A stretch of 64,000 bases of DNA, taken from Gautieria morchelliformis. Its lineage: Eukaryota > Basidiomycota > Agaricomycetes > Gomphales > Gomphaceae. The notes under the pieces are model-generated. The model was not told where the DNA came from and ran no database searches. It saw only the letters and a program-made list of their open reading frames with translations. This document shows, piece after piece, positions 1 to 11,024 of the stretch (position 1 is its first letter; each line of letters opens with the position of its first letter). The stretch lies in assembly GCA_015179125.1 (NCBI GenBank), contig WHVA01000033.1, forward strand, positions 310,001 to 374,000, written 5' to 3'. A program made the position numbers and the translations under genes.

Positions 1-386
1 TAAATGTATATCTCACCTGCGTATCTGGAGCAGGGTCACTGAATCAAGGCATTCTTTAACATTATGCTCCATCTCCTCAATATTTTTTGTTGGTGGTAGC
101 ATACGGTAGTGGTACTTAGCCCGGCCCCAGCATTGTTCAATAAAATTCAGTTCACAGTGGAACTTTGGATAAAAAAATGCAATGTGGCCATGAGCTTCCA
201 CAAGCTCAAACAGTGCTGGTTTCTGGTTCTGGAAATCTGGCTGATTGAAAAGAATCTGACGGCAGCAATAGGCCCCCTTTGGATTAGCACATTTAAAACC
301 TTTACATTTGGCATGAAGGTTGGCCTCTTCTTTGAAACCACGCTCTGAAAGAATAACACTCATACCCTTGAACCATCCAGGCATTA

Positions 387-483
387 GAGTGCTTTTGCTA
401 CCAATATATAGTAGCTCAACTGAATTGTGTGCCTAATATTTTCAACTTAGTTGAGCTACTATCTATTGGTAGCAAAAACACTC
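387..483. mobile_element. 97-bp foldback MITE, TA target duplication
   Basis: Arms 387-421 and 449-483 are inverted repeats of 35 bp with two mismatches. The ends are GAGTG/CACTC. TA flanks both sides (385-386 and 484-485). A TA duplication with a near-complete hairpin fits a Tc1/mariner-type MITE. It sits inside the C-terminal part of the DDE transposase pseudogene, so it inserted after, or while, that gene decayed. Confidence 0.85.
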
Positions 484-611
484 TAATAGTCAGATGGTCC
501 TCTGGATAATAAAAAACTTGCTGTTTGCCATTGGGAAGCTTTCCAGGTCGCATTTTACACTTTCCATGCCTCCCATTCCAGATCTTGGCATTCTTTGGTG
601 ACGTGCCGAAT

Positions 612-1660
612 TTTGGATTAAGATGTTAATTGGTACCTTTTAACAAATAGAATCTATTGCTCAGTGACTGGAACCACTGTGTTCGCCTCTCTTCTGTGTG
701 CTGACTAAGCCTTTCGAGGTGCGTCCGGCACTGATGGATGAGAGTCACGTGACCGTGTCGACAGAAGGATGGTGTCGATCCAAGGGATAACCAAATCAAA
801 AGCGTTCGCTTTTAAGGTAGTATAGAGTAAACAGTGATAGTGAACCCTCAACGAAGATTTGGAATAAACTATCAAGATTTGGACTCTGTAGCTATCAAAC
901 AAGACTACAGTAATTTCAGGGGGTAAAACAATCGATTCTGGATGATTTTGTTCGTACATTTGTACTAGCTATTTATACTATGTTAATAGTAACTGCTAGT
1001 GTTCAAGATATTGGACAGATGGGTCGAAAAGCTACTTGTAACTAAGGGGTGACTAATTTATAGTCATAAAGTCATGGGGTGATGGAGATAGTATCAGGAT
1101 TATTTAGGCTTTGGAATAGAGATCTGTACTTAGCATACAAAGCCCCTGTCCACATGATGTTAGGATAATAGTCAGCCAGTCGTGTCATGGAGTTAAAATA
1201 GAAAAATGGAGTTAAACCTGCCCTGCCTAGCATAAATGCTAGGCTTGGTGATGGGGCCGCTGTCTCTGTGCTTTTTCTGTGGGGCAGCTAATTGAGTGTG
1301 TGTACTGTGGATGATATTCTCAAATCACTCCACAGTACCCTGTGCTCCTGCGCAGTCTATTACTCTCTGCGGCGTTTGGTGCCCGCACCCTCTCGGTGCC
1401 TGTGGCCTGGCGCCTATCGACGTCATGGCCGATACCATCACTCGATAGGCGCGCTATCCCTGATCGACCGCACGTGGTTGATGCCCGAACCTCTGTACCT
1501 TACCTGATCTGTGGGTAAGATAGCAAGACGTAAATTCATGTGTTCGTCGTCTGCGCCGACGTCTGTTGTGAGTGTCATTTCTATTTCTTTTTGATCTTTT
1601 TCTTGTTTTTCTTTCTTTATTAGTTTCTTTTGTATATAAATGATTTAAAATAGAATAATT
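612..1660. other. about 1-kb insert splitting the transposase
   Basis: Transposase coding sequence stops matching near 1669 (after the block ADDALS) and resumes near 611 (block FGTSPKNAK). The intervening 1.05 kb has no convincing ORF. It includes a GC-rich part (1240-1510) with a 10-bp inverted repeat, CGCCTATCGA at 1411-1420 and its complement at 1442-1451. No clear terminal repeats or target duplication were seen, so it may be a degraded element or solo LTR rather than an intron. Confidence 0.4.
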
Positions 1661-2865
1661 GCGTTTATCACAACACCGAAAGGGCATCATCTGCTTGTTT
1701 TTGATGGCCTGGTGCATTGTCAAATCCAAATGCAGCAATTGCAGTGCCACCAAAGTTGTTGTCATGAAGTTCGATGGCAAGTTCAGTTTGTATGCAGAGA
1801 TCCGCACAATCAAAATAGCCATCTTGTCCCTTGCCAGCCTTGAAATAGATCCGGGCCTCTTTTATCCTTCCAAAGCTTATGAGTGACCATCTACCAACCA
1901 TAAGAGAAACACACTCACTTATCCTTTGATTTGAGCCAGCCTAGATCAGGTGAACAGAAATCCGAGACCATTATAGAGACACCCTCCCCCTTCTTGACCG
2001 GTTCTGGTCTTTCACCCTCTTGAACCCAGCGGCTCTTGCACCGATCATTAGCATAAAATGTGGATTCATCATGAGTCCATAGAATGACTTGCTTTTCAGC
2101 AGGAAAGGTAGGCATCGCACGGGGTGGAATTGGTACGTTATCGTTTGTCCATGTCATCATTCGCTCCTCAAGTTTTGCCCATACTGGCAGGAATATCTCT
2201 TGATGATATTCCACAACATCCTCATGCTCATGCCCATCAATGTACCTGCCAGTTGGCTGCTTGCCATATCGGTATTTCATGGCATGCATCCATTGCCGTG
2301 CCGTACGTTCACTTGGGGTCTTCTTGAGCTTCAAACGAGCTTTGACTTCTGGAGTGCTAAGGTACTGGATGATCTCCATTGCTGACAAGTACTTTTTTCC
2401 CAGCCCTTGCAGATGAAGATGAATATCTTCTGCAAGATCCTCATCATGCAGTCGTGACTTGTTGTGAGATCCATACAGACTGACTGGCAGCTGCACATTG
2501 TCTGCCAGGAACTCCCACACCCAGATGCACAAAGAACATGCAAGCCCTTTCCCCTTTCCAGCACCAGTTGTGGCCAGAAGCGAAGCTTCTTGCCAGCCAG
2601 CACCACTGGGTGCCATGTAATGCCGCAAGAATGCAAGCATTGCAGTGATCCGGCCTTGAAAGACCATATCAAGCTGCTTATCCGCTGCTCTTATTGCCAA
2701 CAGGTGGATTGCATCTTTGAGGATCTTCGACTTTGGTTTTGGAGGTGTCCAGCGGTGTTTCATGTTCACAGGTGCGTTCTCCATTCCTTCCTCTCCGGGT
2801 TCACCTTCTTCTTCCATACTTTCACTTTCGTCCTCTTCTGCTTCCTCCACCTCTTGTGCTGTCCC

Positions 2866-3055
2866 CTCCTCTGCTGCCATCAGCTCTGGCTCTGGTCCCT
2901 CCTCCTCCTCCTCCTCCTCTGCCACCATTGGTATTTCCACCGGCTATGGCTCCTCCTCCTCCTCTTCCTCCTCTGCCACTATTGGTATTTCCACTGGCTC
3001 CAGCTCCTCCTCCTCTGCCACCATCGCTGTTTCCACTGGCTCCAGCTCCTCTGAC
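2866..3055 (-). repeat. Glu/Pro-Val coding minisatellite
   Basis: The transposase N-terminal region carries about four imperfect repeats coding for (L)EPVEIPMVAEEEE-like units, visible on the plus strand as runs of ctcctcctc followed by gccaccattggtatttcc. Copy number is probably unstable. The nonsense TAG at 2944-2946 lies in one unit, where the neighbouring units have a sense codon. Confidence 0.75.
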
Positions 3056-3599
3056 GTAGTTGCGTCTGACTCCACATTCACAGTAAGCTTTTTTTGTGTC
3101 TTTTGCCACTGTCTGATGTCAGAGTACCCAGCTTTGTGCAACTTCTGTGTGGCCTCTCGGATCCTCTGGGAAAGGCCTCGCTTTGTGCAAGCCTTGGGGT
3201 TCACCTTGCTGTAGTGAGTTAGCCAGGTTTTGGACCTGCAAGCTGAAATGAAGCCGTTCATGGCGGTTTGCAACTGGTGTGAGAATTCAAGGAGTTCTGC
3301 CTCATCTCTAATTTCAAGTTCATCAGGGAATGATTCCACTGATGTAGAGAATGCAGAGGAGCAGTTACTGTGCAAGTAACTGGTGGAGCGACGAAGCTGA
3401 TCTGAGTCCGAGTCTGAGTCACTAACACTCGTGGCAGATGCATAATTCTCAGCTTCCAGGGTCTCTGAACAACCTGCAGGGTCAAAGGTGACACCATCTG
3501 ATTCATAAAGTTCGCTCTGCAAGCTCTAGATATGCACCGGTGAGCTTTTCTCATGTTCAGTTGCAAAATAATTAAATACTCACATTTCTGGCCCATTTT

Positions 3600-4310
3600 C
3601 TGAGATTTTGCAACCTTCTCTTCACTGAAGCCATTATTCTAGGCATGTTAACGATTATAGCGATGTAAAACAGCTTCAGGGGTGTCCTGGAGTGTGCTAG
3701 GGCGTCCTCACAAGCTGGTCCTCATGCGATTTCAAACTCTGCTGGGTATTTCCGGGTGGCCAATATCTGTCAGGTCAGAAATGGTCGACCCGTTCCATGG
3801 CTCTAAAACAACGTTTAAAGATGGTTTCAAGAATCAAAAAGTTTTTTTCTCTTCTGTGTGACAATGGTCAGGTATTTTAGTTACAGCTATTTCGGGTACA
3901 CAAGGCGGAGTCTGAAATACATGCCGCCTGCAAAGATTGACCTGTATCTCCCCTACCATTGACGATTAAGGGTTTATACCTTGTATATGTACTTTTATAT
4001 GTAGTAGCTACCATTTGGTATAAAAAAAGGTGGCTTATTCTGACATATTTAATATTCAAATAATTGTGCTTATATGCATCATTATGCCCTCAAATTATTT
4101 CAATGAGGGCTATAATTTGGTCAGATTATAGTAATGTATATGTATAAATGTTTGAAACATAAAACAAGCCTGTAATCTGCTGGCTATGGAAGGGGGGGAG
4201 GTGCATGTCTCTTTGCCTGCTCCCATCCTTTTTAGCCTTCTACATGGCCAAAACCTCAGCTTTAAGGATTCAAAATAATATAAAGTCAACATATACTCCA
4301 ATTACAATGA
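3600..4310. other. no gene seen
   Basis: About 700 bp of AT-leaning sequence between the transposase and the next ORF. Only short uninformative ORFs are present, and no recognisable repeats or motifs. Confidence 0.5.
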
Positions 4311-4423
4311 TGTGACATCATGTTGTGCGGCACGTCACGTGACTGTTACATGCCGCGCGGACTTGACCTCCATCACTGCGTTTACGATTATATCTGCTGA
4401 GCTTCGTTCCAATCTCTTCCTTA

Positions 4424-4790
4424 TGGCTGGTAAAAACAAAAAAACTGCTAAAGCGATAGTTCCTGTGGAGCCACCCGCAGCAAACAAGCCCAGGTCTCAT
4501 CAGCGTGACACGCTTGACATTGTCGAAGGGAGGCGCAGCCGTACCCCCTCCTCTCGAATGCACGAGGGCAGCATACCGCCCATCAGGATACCTCCCACAT
4601 CGAAGAGGAAGGACGCATCCACCGACAAAGATGGCGCCAGATCCAAACCGCCATCCGTTGCCAAATCCAAACTGCCGTCCATCAATTCCAGTGCCTCTGC
4701 CAAGGATGGACCCACTACCAATATCCTTTCTACTACCCTCTCCACCACATCCACGACATCCAAAACCCTCCTCATAGCCAAAGTGCCCAC
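4424..4790 (+). CDS. truncated 5' end of an unknown basic, Ser/Thr-rich protein
   Basis: An open frame starts at the ATG at 4424 (MAGKNKKTAKAIV...) and runs without stops to the chromovirus LTR at 4791, where homology would end. The 122 residues are Lys/Pro/Ser/Thr-rich and look like a disordered N-terminus with basic clusters. No domain is recognised. An upstream in-frame ATG exists at 4312, but the segment before 4424 is Cys-rich and less convincing. The continuation is not found on the far side of the retroelement at 11025, so the gene is truncated, probably by a rearrangement. Function unknown. Confidence 0.45.
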
Positions 4791-5280
4791 TGTAAGGGCA
4801 ACCCTAGTTGGTTGTGGAGATCACACTACCACACAACTGACAAGGGGAAATCCAAAGTATGTATAAATGAACAGAGTATACAAGAGAGGGGATTCTCACC
4901 TGACAAGGGGAAATCCAAAGAGAAAAGTCTAAGGACCCCCAATGTCAGCGAGCCCGTATTATACTATGCTGCGCAGCCAGGGACAACACTTGGCACCCGC
5001 CATCAACCCTGTATCTCCCTGACCACCCTGACCCTTGATCGACCCTTGATGCCACCTATTACGCGAGTCGCTTGATTTCTGACACTGTTCTGAGAGTGGA
5101 AGTCGGAAATTGGAGTGGAACTGGCGAGGTGAACAGAACTGGCGGAAGTTCTCCCAGAAGCGGAATCACTTCCGAAAGCGGAGGCGGAGATGGAATCGGA
5201 ACCGGAAGCGGGGTCGGAAATGGAGTCGGAACTGGGTGTGGTGTCGGAATTGGAAATGGAAAACAGGGTGTCCCCTGACA
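4791..5280 (-). repeat. 3' LTR of the chromovirus
   Basis: 490 bp, plus strand TGTAAGGGCA...CCCCTGACA, so both ends have TG..CA form. It matches 10550-11024 almost throughout, with about a 10-bp difference near 5020-5035. The TATA-like element (4957-4963) and the AGAAAAGTCT box (4921-4930) are conserved. The 5090-5270 part is a string of GGAA/TCGGAA-type short repeats. Confidence 0.93.
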
Positions 5281-8200
5281 TCACCCCCCCTCTAGCGTGC
5301 TGCGTCCTCGAAGCACGGGACACGAGGGATTGAAATGCCAGCGAGTGGATTCGGCGAGGGGCACCGGGGTGTGTCCTATAGAACTCACAGAGTTTGTCTG
5401 GAGCAGAAACATCTTGCTCCGGGACCCACGAATTCTCCTCGTACCCATACCCTTCCCATTTCACGAGGAATTGGAGTCGTCCTCACACAAACCGGCTGTC
5501 CAGGATCCGTTCCACCACATAGTGCTCTTCCCCATCTACAATTTCCGGCGGAGGTGGCGGACGAGCCTTCCGACCTGGAATTGGGTCCTCAAGCATAGGG
5601 AGTAACTTCACCACATTGAAGACGGGGTGGAGGCGGGACATGGACGTCGGAAGTCGGAGGCGGTATGCATTCCGTCCAACCCTCCGCGTCACTGTGAAGG
5701 GCCCAAGGTAGCGGTGGGCAAGCTTCTGCGAAGGGCGTGTGGTGCGGATGTCACTTGCATCTAGATACACCTCGTCTCCAACTTGGTACTCTGGGGCAGG
5801 GACCCGGCGTTGGTTGTAGTACCTTGCCATGTCATCCTTGGCCTTTGCGAGGGCCGACTTGGCTTCCGAAAGGGTGGAGTCCATGCGGTCCCGGAACTCA
5901 TTGACCGTCTCGAGTCGGGAGTCAGCCTGACGTGGTTCGAAGCCCATCCACGGGTGTCGTCCGGAGTCAAGCATGAAGGGAGTCTGTTGTGTGGCGGAAT
6001 GTACATGGTTGTTGTATTGGAATTCCGCCAGTGGAAGTAACTCATCCCAGTCATCCTGCCTCTCATTGACAAAGAGGCGGAGATATTGCTCCAACTCCTG
6101 ATTGACCCGTTCCGTCTGTCCGTCACCCTGCGGATGGTATGCTGTGGTGGTAGCCAGCTTTATGCCGAGCAGGCGGTAGAGCTCCCGAGTCAGTTCCGCC
6201 ACAAATTGCAGACCTCGGTCGGAAACAACTTGCTTCGGGAGCCCATGCAACTTCCAGACATGTGCAAGGAATAGGCGGGCCGCTCCGAGGGCTGTGATCG
6301 TCGTGTGCGTCGGAATGAAGTGGGACACCTTGCTTACCGAATCCACGACGTTCATGATCGTGTCGTAGCCATGAGACTCTGGGAGTTCAACAATGAAGTC
6401 GACACTGATGGTGTCCCAGCGGGATTCGGGAATCGGGAGCGGAACAAGTTCTCCGACAGGTGGATGTCATTGTGCTTTGGTTCGGAGACAAAGGTCACAT
6501 GTCTTCACGTACTGTCCAATGTAGCGGGACATCTGAGGCCACCAGTAATTCCGAGCCACTAACTCCAGCGTCTTCCACCTGCCAGCATGCCCAGCGACCC
6601 GTGTGTCATGGTGCTGGGACACGATGTGGCGGCGGAGGTCCGCCCCACCTGGAACGTAGACCTTGCCTCTGAAGTGGAGCAGCCCATCACGTTCCGACCA
6701 TTCCGCTGCCCGTACAGACTGTGAGTGCCCTTCTGAAGTTCCTCCACTGCCTTCACCACCGACTCCTCCTTCTCTCCATTCCGGTACTGCCTCCGGATAT
6801 CCCAGAGCATTTCCGCTTCCGCCCCAACTGCAGTCACTCCTTCTAGGGCGCGGATTGCAAAGAGACTTGGGTGGAGCAGTGTCATATCCGTGTTGTCTCC
6901 ACTTCCGCTCCATGATCCGCATGGCGGGATAGGGCATCGGGCTTGCCCATGGTGCGGCTGGGGCGGTGGTGGAGCATGAAGTCGAACCGGGACAGGTGTA
7001 GGGACCACCGTGCTTGTCGTCGGTTCAACTTCTTAGACGTGCGGAAATACTCGAGGTTCTTGTGGTCTGTCCAGATCTCAAATGGGCATAGGCACCCTCG
7101 AGGAAGTGTCGCCACTCCTCCAGCGCTCGGATGATTGCCAGCATCTCCTTGTCATGGATCTCATAGTTCCGCTCGACCGGACTAAGGCTCTTAGAGAAGA
7201 AGGCAATCAGATGCCACCCCCCACCGTCTTCCGATGACTGTTGCGACAAGACCGCTCCGGTAGCTGCGTCGGAAGAATCCGCCTCAACTCGGTAAGGGCG
7301 AGAGTCGTCGGGAAAGATCAGGACCGGGGCGGAAGTGATCAGCTCTTTGAGTTTGTCAAAGGAGGCCTGTTCCGGCTCTCCCCACCTCCATCCAACCTCC
7401 TTCTTGGTGAGGTCGAAGAGGGCACGGGCGTGGCAGGAGAAGTCCTTGATGAACCGCCGGTAGAAATTGACAAACCCAATGAAGGACTGGACCTCCTTCT
7501 TGTTCCGCGGCACGGGCCAATCCGACACACCGGAAACTTTGACTGGGTCCATTTCCACCTTTCCTTCCGACACAATCACCCCAAGATACTCTATCCGCGT
7601 CCGCTCAAATTCGCACTTTTCCGGCTTGAGACACAGGTTGTACTCCCGGAGCCGTTCCAGCACTCTCCGCACGACTTCCCGATGTTCGGACATTGTTTTT
7701 GTGAAGATGAGGATGTCATCGAGGTAGACGCAGACAACCCCTTCTGCTATCATGTCACGGAAAATGTCATTCATCATCGTCTGGAATGTGGCGGGACTGT
7801 TGGTGAGGCCAAAGAACATGACCTGTGGCTCAAAGAGTCCTCGGTTGGTGCGGAATGCGGCCTTCCACTCGTCTCCCTCCCGGATCCGGACATTATTGAA
7901 GCCCCAGCGGACATCCAGCTTAGTGAAGTACCTCGCCCCGCGGAGTTGTGTGATCAGTTCGGAAATGAGTGGAATGGGGTACCGGTTCTTGATCGTGATC
8001 GCATTCAAGGCCCGGTAATCCTGCACAAGTCTGAGCGAGCCGTCCTTCTTCTTGATGAAGAACACCGGAGATGCCATGGGTGACTTGGAGGGGCGGATCC
8101 TCCCTGTACGGAGGTTTTCCGCAAGGAATGCATCGAGCTCTACCTGCTCCTTGGGTGACAGCGGGTAGACTTGCAGTTGGTGGGCTTTGACCCAGGCTCC

Positions 8201-9197
8201 AACTCGATGGCGTGGTCCCACAGCTTCCGTGGAGGCAGGGCATCAAACGACTCCTTGGAAAAGACGTCCTCGAACTCCCGCAGGTACTCCGGAATTTCCG
8301 CCTCCACTCTATCATGCCTCTTGGAGGCTTCAGCAAGGCATTGCGAAATATTTCCGGTGGCGCGGATGTGTTCCGCTTCCGGCGGAAGGTTTACGTACAG
8401 CAAGCGCTCCCCTTCTGCCAGAGTGTCTTCCGGGCGAGTCGGATGACGTCGGAGTCGGAATCGGAATCGGAATTGGAAGTGGGATCCGGTTCAAATTCCG
8501 CTTCCGAGTCTTCTTCTGCAAGCAGTGGATGGGGGCCAGAACGACATGTCTGTATGAGCCGTTCGGTCTTCCGCTGCTCCTGGCGCTCCTTCCGCACTTC
8601 CGACCGGCACATGTGACACTTGGCTGGACATCGACTCATCAGTACCTTCCGAGTCTGCCAATTGATCTCCGGGTTGTGCTCCTGAAGCCAGGTAAACCCG
8701 AGGATGATGTCTTGCTTCCCCAGGCTGGTGACTGCAAAGGAAGTGCGTTCTGAGTGTCCATCATAGCGGAGAATTGTGTCTACTATCTCCGTGATGGACC
8801 CTGCCTCATTGGGGCTTCCATCCACATTGAACACCGGGATTGCACGTTGCAACTTCCGCGTGGTCAGTCGGTTCCGTTCCACATAGTCCCGGTCTATAAA
8901 CTGACCAGTGGCCCCGCAATCGACAAGGGCGGGTCCGGATTTGACTTCCGCCGTATCTGTCATCTGGATCTCCACCTTAATGACTAGTGACTTGGGGCCA
9001 GGGGTGGCAGCAACAACATAGCGCTTCGGAAGGCGTTTCTCCCAAGGGCGGATGCGGGATGGACGGGGTGTCGGATTTGGTTTTTGTGTGACTTTATCCG
9101 GTGGGTCTGTACGAAGTGAGGGGAGTGGGGGCTTTTCATTCTCTACTTCAAGACAGGCAAACCGGTTATGTACAGGCAGCAGGGGCACACATCTCAC
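5003..9197 (-). pseudogene. pol polyprotein of the chromovirus (protease-RT-RNase H-integrase-chromodomain)
   Basis: Protease at about 8900 (ALVDCGATGQFID, catalytic DCGA). A frameshift near 8395 leads to the linker (EYLREFEDVFSKES) and RT, 8221-7500, with the active site VYLDDILIF at about 7720. RNase H starts near 7300 (VEADSSDAATGAVLS), and a frameshift near 7090 lies before [11 protein letters not shown]. The integrase zinc region (HHDTRVAGHAGRWK, CDLC) lies near 6560 and the catalytic core at 6355-5950 (VSDRGLQF, HPQGDGQTERVNQELE). The core runs in frame to a TGA at 5483-5485, where neighbouring residues imply CGA, and then to a chromodomain (KWEGYGYEENSWVPE). The chromodomain should target insertion to marked chromatin. 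Several lesions make this copy inactive, but its domains are nearly complete. Confidence 0.9.
5281..5294 (-). other. polypurine tract of the chromovirus
   Basis: On the minus strand the bases preceding the 3' LTR read AGAGGGGGGGTGA, directly before TGTCAGGGG. This is the expected position of the plus-strand primer. Confidence 0.75.
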
Positions 9198-9207
9198 CCG
9201 CTGCGCG

Positions 9208-10491
9208 TCACAAAATCCGACGCATCCTCCGCTTCCGGTGGACCATGTTCCGCATTTTCGGAAACTCTTCCGCAGTGGGCACTCCGCTTATGTCCGCAAG
9301 TGCGAGGAACTCTGGAAGGAGCTCGAGTTTCTCCTCTGTGGTCATAAGCCGGATATCAAAGGCTTGGGGGCACTCGCGAGCATAGTGGCCTGGTTGTCGC
9401 ATCGGAAGCAGGTGATAGTTCCGTGGCCTTTTCCGCGCATGCGGTCAACATCCATCGGGGCAGGGCCACTCTTCGAGGGAGGAGGGCTATGGTTCCTAAT
9501 AGGAGCAGGCGGAGCAACCGTCGGAAATATTTTCCATGTGGGAATGAATGCGCTTCCGGGTTTTGGCACAGGTGGAGTAGGACGAGTGGAACTGCGTGTC
9601 ATGTTCCGGCTTGTCTCCACGAAGGCCTCATTTGCTTCCCTGTTCCGGGACACCCTCTGCGCAGCTTGGTACCACCCTTCCGGGTCATCAAAATCCGGAG
9701 CTCCATCCCCAAGCAGCGCGACTTGGTTCTGGAGTGTCGGATCAAGTCCTCGTCGGAATTTGATGACGATCGTCTTGTCGTCGTCATACTCCGCAAGGTC
9801 GATGAGCTCCTGGAAGCGATCGATGTAGTCATCGACCGGATCCTTGGCCTGGTACCAGCTGGTCCCTCGAGCTTCGTAAGGGCTGTGAGCTGCTCGTTTT
9901 TCGGGCAGAACTGGTCGGAAAATGTTTTCTCGAAGGCGTCCCAGTCCCGGAAGTAGTTCCCCTTGCCCTTTGCTTCATGTCGGATCACCTTGTTTGCAAA
10001 ACGGGCTGCGCGGTCCGACTTGAAAAAGGACAATGCCCAGTGAATCCGAGCCTGGTCGTTCGGAAAGAGGTCTCCGACAATTGCGAAGTAGATGCTGCAT
10101 GTGTTGAAGAATGCGCGTCCCTTCTCCCGATCTCCGTCAAAGTCCGCCGGAGTTGCGGGTTTGACCTTTGCTAACTTCGCGGACACCTCTCTTCCGCTAC
10201 TTCTGCTTTTCCGAAATCCGGATCATCCAGCATTTCATTTCCACCACTTTGTGGAATATCTAACTTAGCCAAAATCGCTTGTAAGGCTGTTTCAATCGCG
10301 TCGGTCTTCATCCGGTTCCGCGTCAATTCCTCCTCCATATTCCGAAGACGATCGTCCGGATCCATGTCGGAAGGAGAAATATGGGACGGGATTTCCGGGG
10401 TTGGGAGCTCGACGTAAGAAGAGGGCTGTCGTACGCGTGTGTGCGGAAGAGGTTGCGATCTCCGAGTCGCTGTCTCCGATTCCGAACGCAC
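9208..10491 (-). pseudogene. gag of the chromovirus, frameshifted
   Basis: Gag spread over three frames. 10491-10186 has an N-terminal coiled-coil-like segment (DRLRNMEEELTRNRMK). 10185-9870 has the capsid-like core (KVKPATPADFDGDREKGRAF, ARIHWALSFF). 9870-9208 has the C-terminal part with a CCHC zinc knuckle (CFRC...GHYAREC) split by a shift near 9395. Breaks lie near 10185, 9870 and 9395. Gag would form the particle and package RNA. In this copy no intact protein can be made. A protease frame follows with little or no gap. Confidence 0.85.
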
Positions 10492-10537
10492 CTATGGCGA
10501 ATGCAACGCCAGTACGACCGCCGGTCCTCTAGGGGAG

Positions 10538-10547
10538 AGACTTTTCT
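10538..10547 (-). promoter_or_regulatory. primer-binding site, probably self-primed
   Basis: On the element strand, AGAAAAGTCT starts two bases after the 5' LTR end. It does not begin TGG and so does not look like a tRNA 3'-end PBS. It is exactly complementary to AGACTTTTCT in the LTR (10689-10680), which lies about 30 bp after a TATA-like box and so close to the expected 5' end of the transcript. This is the arrangement known for Tf1 of fission yeast, where the RNA 5' end folds back as primer. Confidence 0.6.
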
Positions 10548-10549
10548 GC

Positions 10550-11024
10550 TGTAAGGGCAACCCTGGCTGGTTGTGGAGATCACACTACCACACAACTGAC
10601 AAGGGGAAATCCAAAGTCTGTATAAATGAACAGAGTATACAAGAGAGGGGATTCTCACCTGACAAGGGGAAATCCAAAGAGAAAAGTCTAAGGACCCCCA
10701 ATGTCAGCGAGCCCGTATTATACTACGCTGCGCAGCCAGGGACAACACTTGGCACCCGCCATCAACCCTGCATCCCCCTGACCCTTGATCGACCCTTGAT
10801 GCCACCTATTATGCGAGTCGCTTGATTTCCGACACTGTTCGAGAGTGGAAGTCGGAAATTGGAGTGGAACTGGAAGGAACAGAACGGTGGAAGTTCTCCC
10901 AGAAGCGGAATCATTTCCGAAAGCGGAGGCGGAGATGGAATCGGAACCGGAAGGGAGTCGGAAATGGAGTCGGAACTGGGTGCGGTGTCGGAACTGGAAA
11001 TGGAAAACAGGGTGTCCCCTGACA
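10550..11024 (-). repeat. 5' LTR of the chromovirus
   Basis: 475-bp LTR matching 4791-5280. On the element's own strand it holds a TATA-like box at 10722-10716 and, about 30 bp downstream, the sequence AGACTTTTCT (10689-10680), complementary to the primer-binding region. The U3 part is packed with CGGAA/TTCCG words. Confidence 0.92.
10716..10722 (-). promoter_or_regulatory. TATA-like box in the chromovirus LTR
   Basis: TATAATA on the minus strand, with the predicted transcript start about 30 bp downstream near 10690. It is kept in the other LTR at 4957-4963. Confidence 0.5.

Larger units (their letters stand above)
13..3522 (-). pseudogene. DDE-superfamily transposase, broken
   Basis: Decayed cut-and-paste transposase read from 3522 down. 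The N-terminal half (3522-1919) has an acidic, repeat-rich segment, then a conserved region ending in WTHDESTFYANDR (first catalytic Asp, near 2050). A 52-nt intron fits 1918-1867 (donor GTGAGT, acceptor GAAG) and leads to the block FGFDNAPGHQKQADDALS (second Asp, about 1690). Further C-terminal blocks lie at 611-487 and 384-13. The last carries HCELNFIEQCWG with the third acidic residue. The order D..D..E fits fungal DDE-superfamily endonucleases of DNA transposons. Breaks: TAG at 2944-2946 inside the Glu-rich repeat, a 1-kb insert at about 612-1660, a MITE at 387-483, and a probable frameshift beside it. Terminal inverted repeats were not found. The left end lies outside the window or is lost. 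Confidence 0.85.
4791..11024 (-). mobile_element. Ty3/gypsy chromovirus, 6.2 kb, degenerate
   Basis: Full-length LTR retrotransposon on the minus strand. It has LTRs at 4791-5280 and 10550-11024, gag with a zinc knuckle, an aspartic protease, RT, RNase H, an H2C2 integrase with a C-terminal chromodomain, a polypurine tract next to the low-coordinate LTR, and a PBS next to the other LTR. The LTRs differ by several substitutions and a small indel, so the insertion is not recent. The flanks (CCCAC at 4786-4790, GCGAA at 11025-11029) do not form a target duplication. The left flank is a truncated gene and the right flank another LTR, so a recombination after insertion is likely. Coding parts carry several frameshifts and at least one stop. 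Confidence 0.93.

Noticed and set aside
2717-3214. Ser-rich plus-strand ORF of 165 codons
   Set aside because: It is the complement of the Glu-rich repeat of the DDE transposase. The minus frame has the conserved domains.
7241-8083. 280-codon plus-strand ORF
   Set aside because: Shadow of the RT/RNase H coding region on the minus strand, with no domain of its own.
9052-9828. 258-codon plus-strand ORF
   Set aside because: Opposite strand of the chromovirus gag, whose zinc knuckle and core are on the minus strand.
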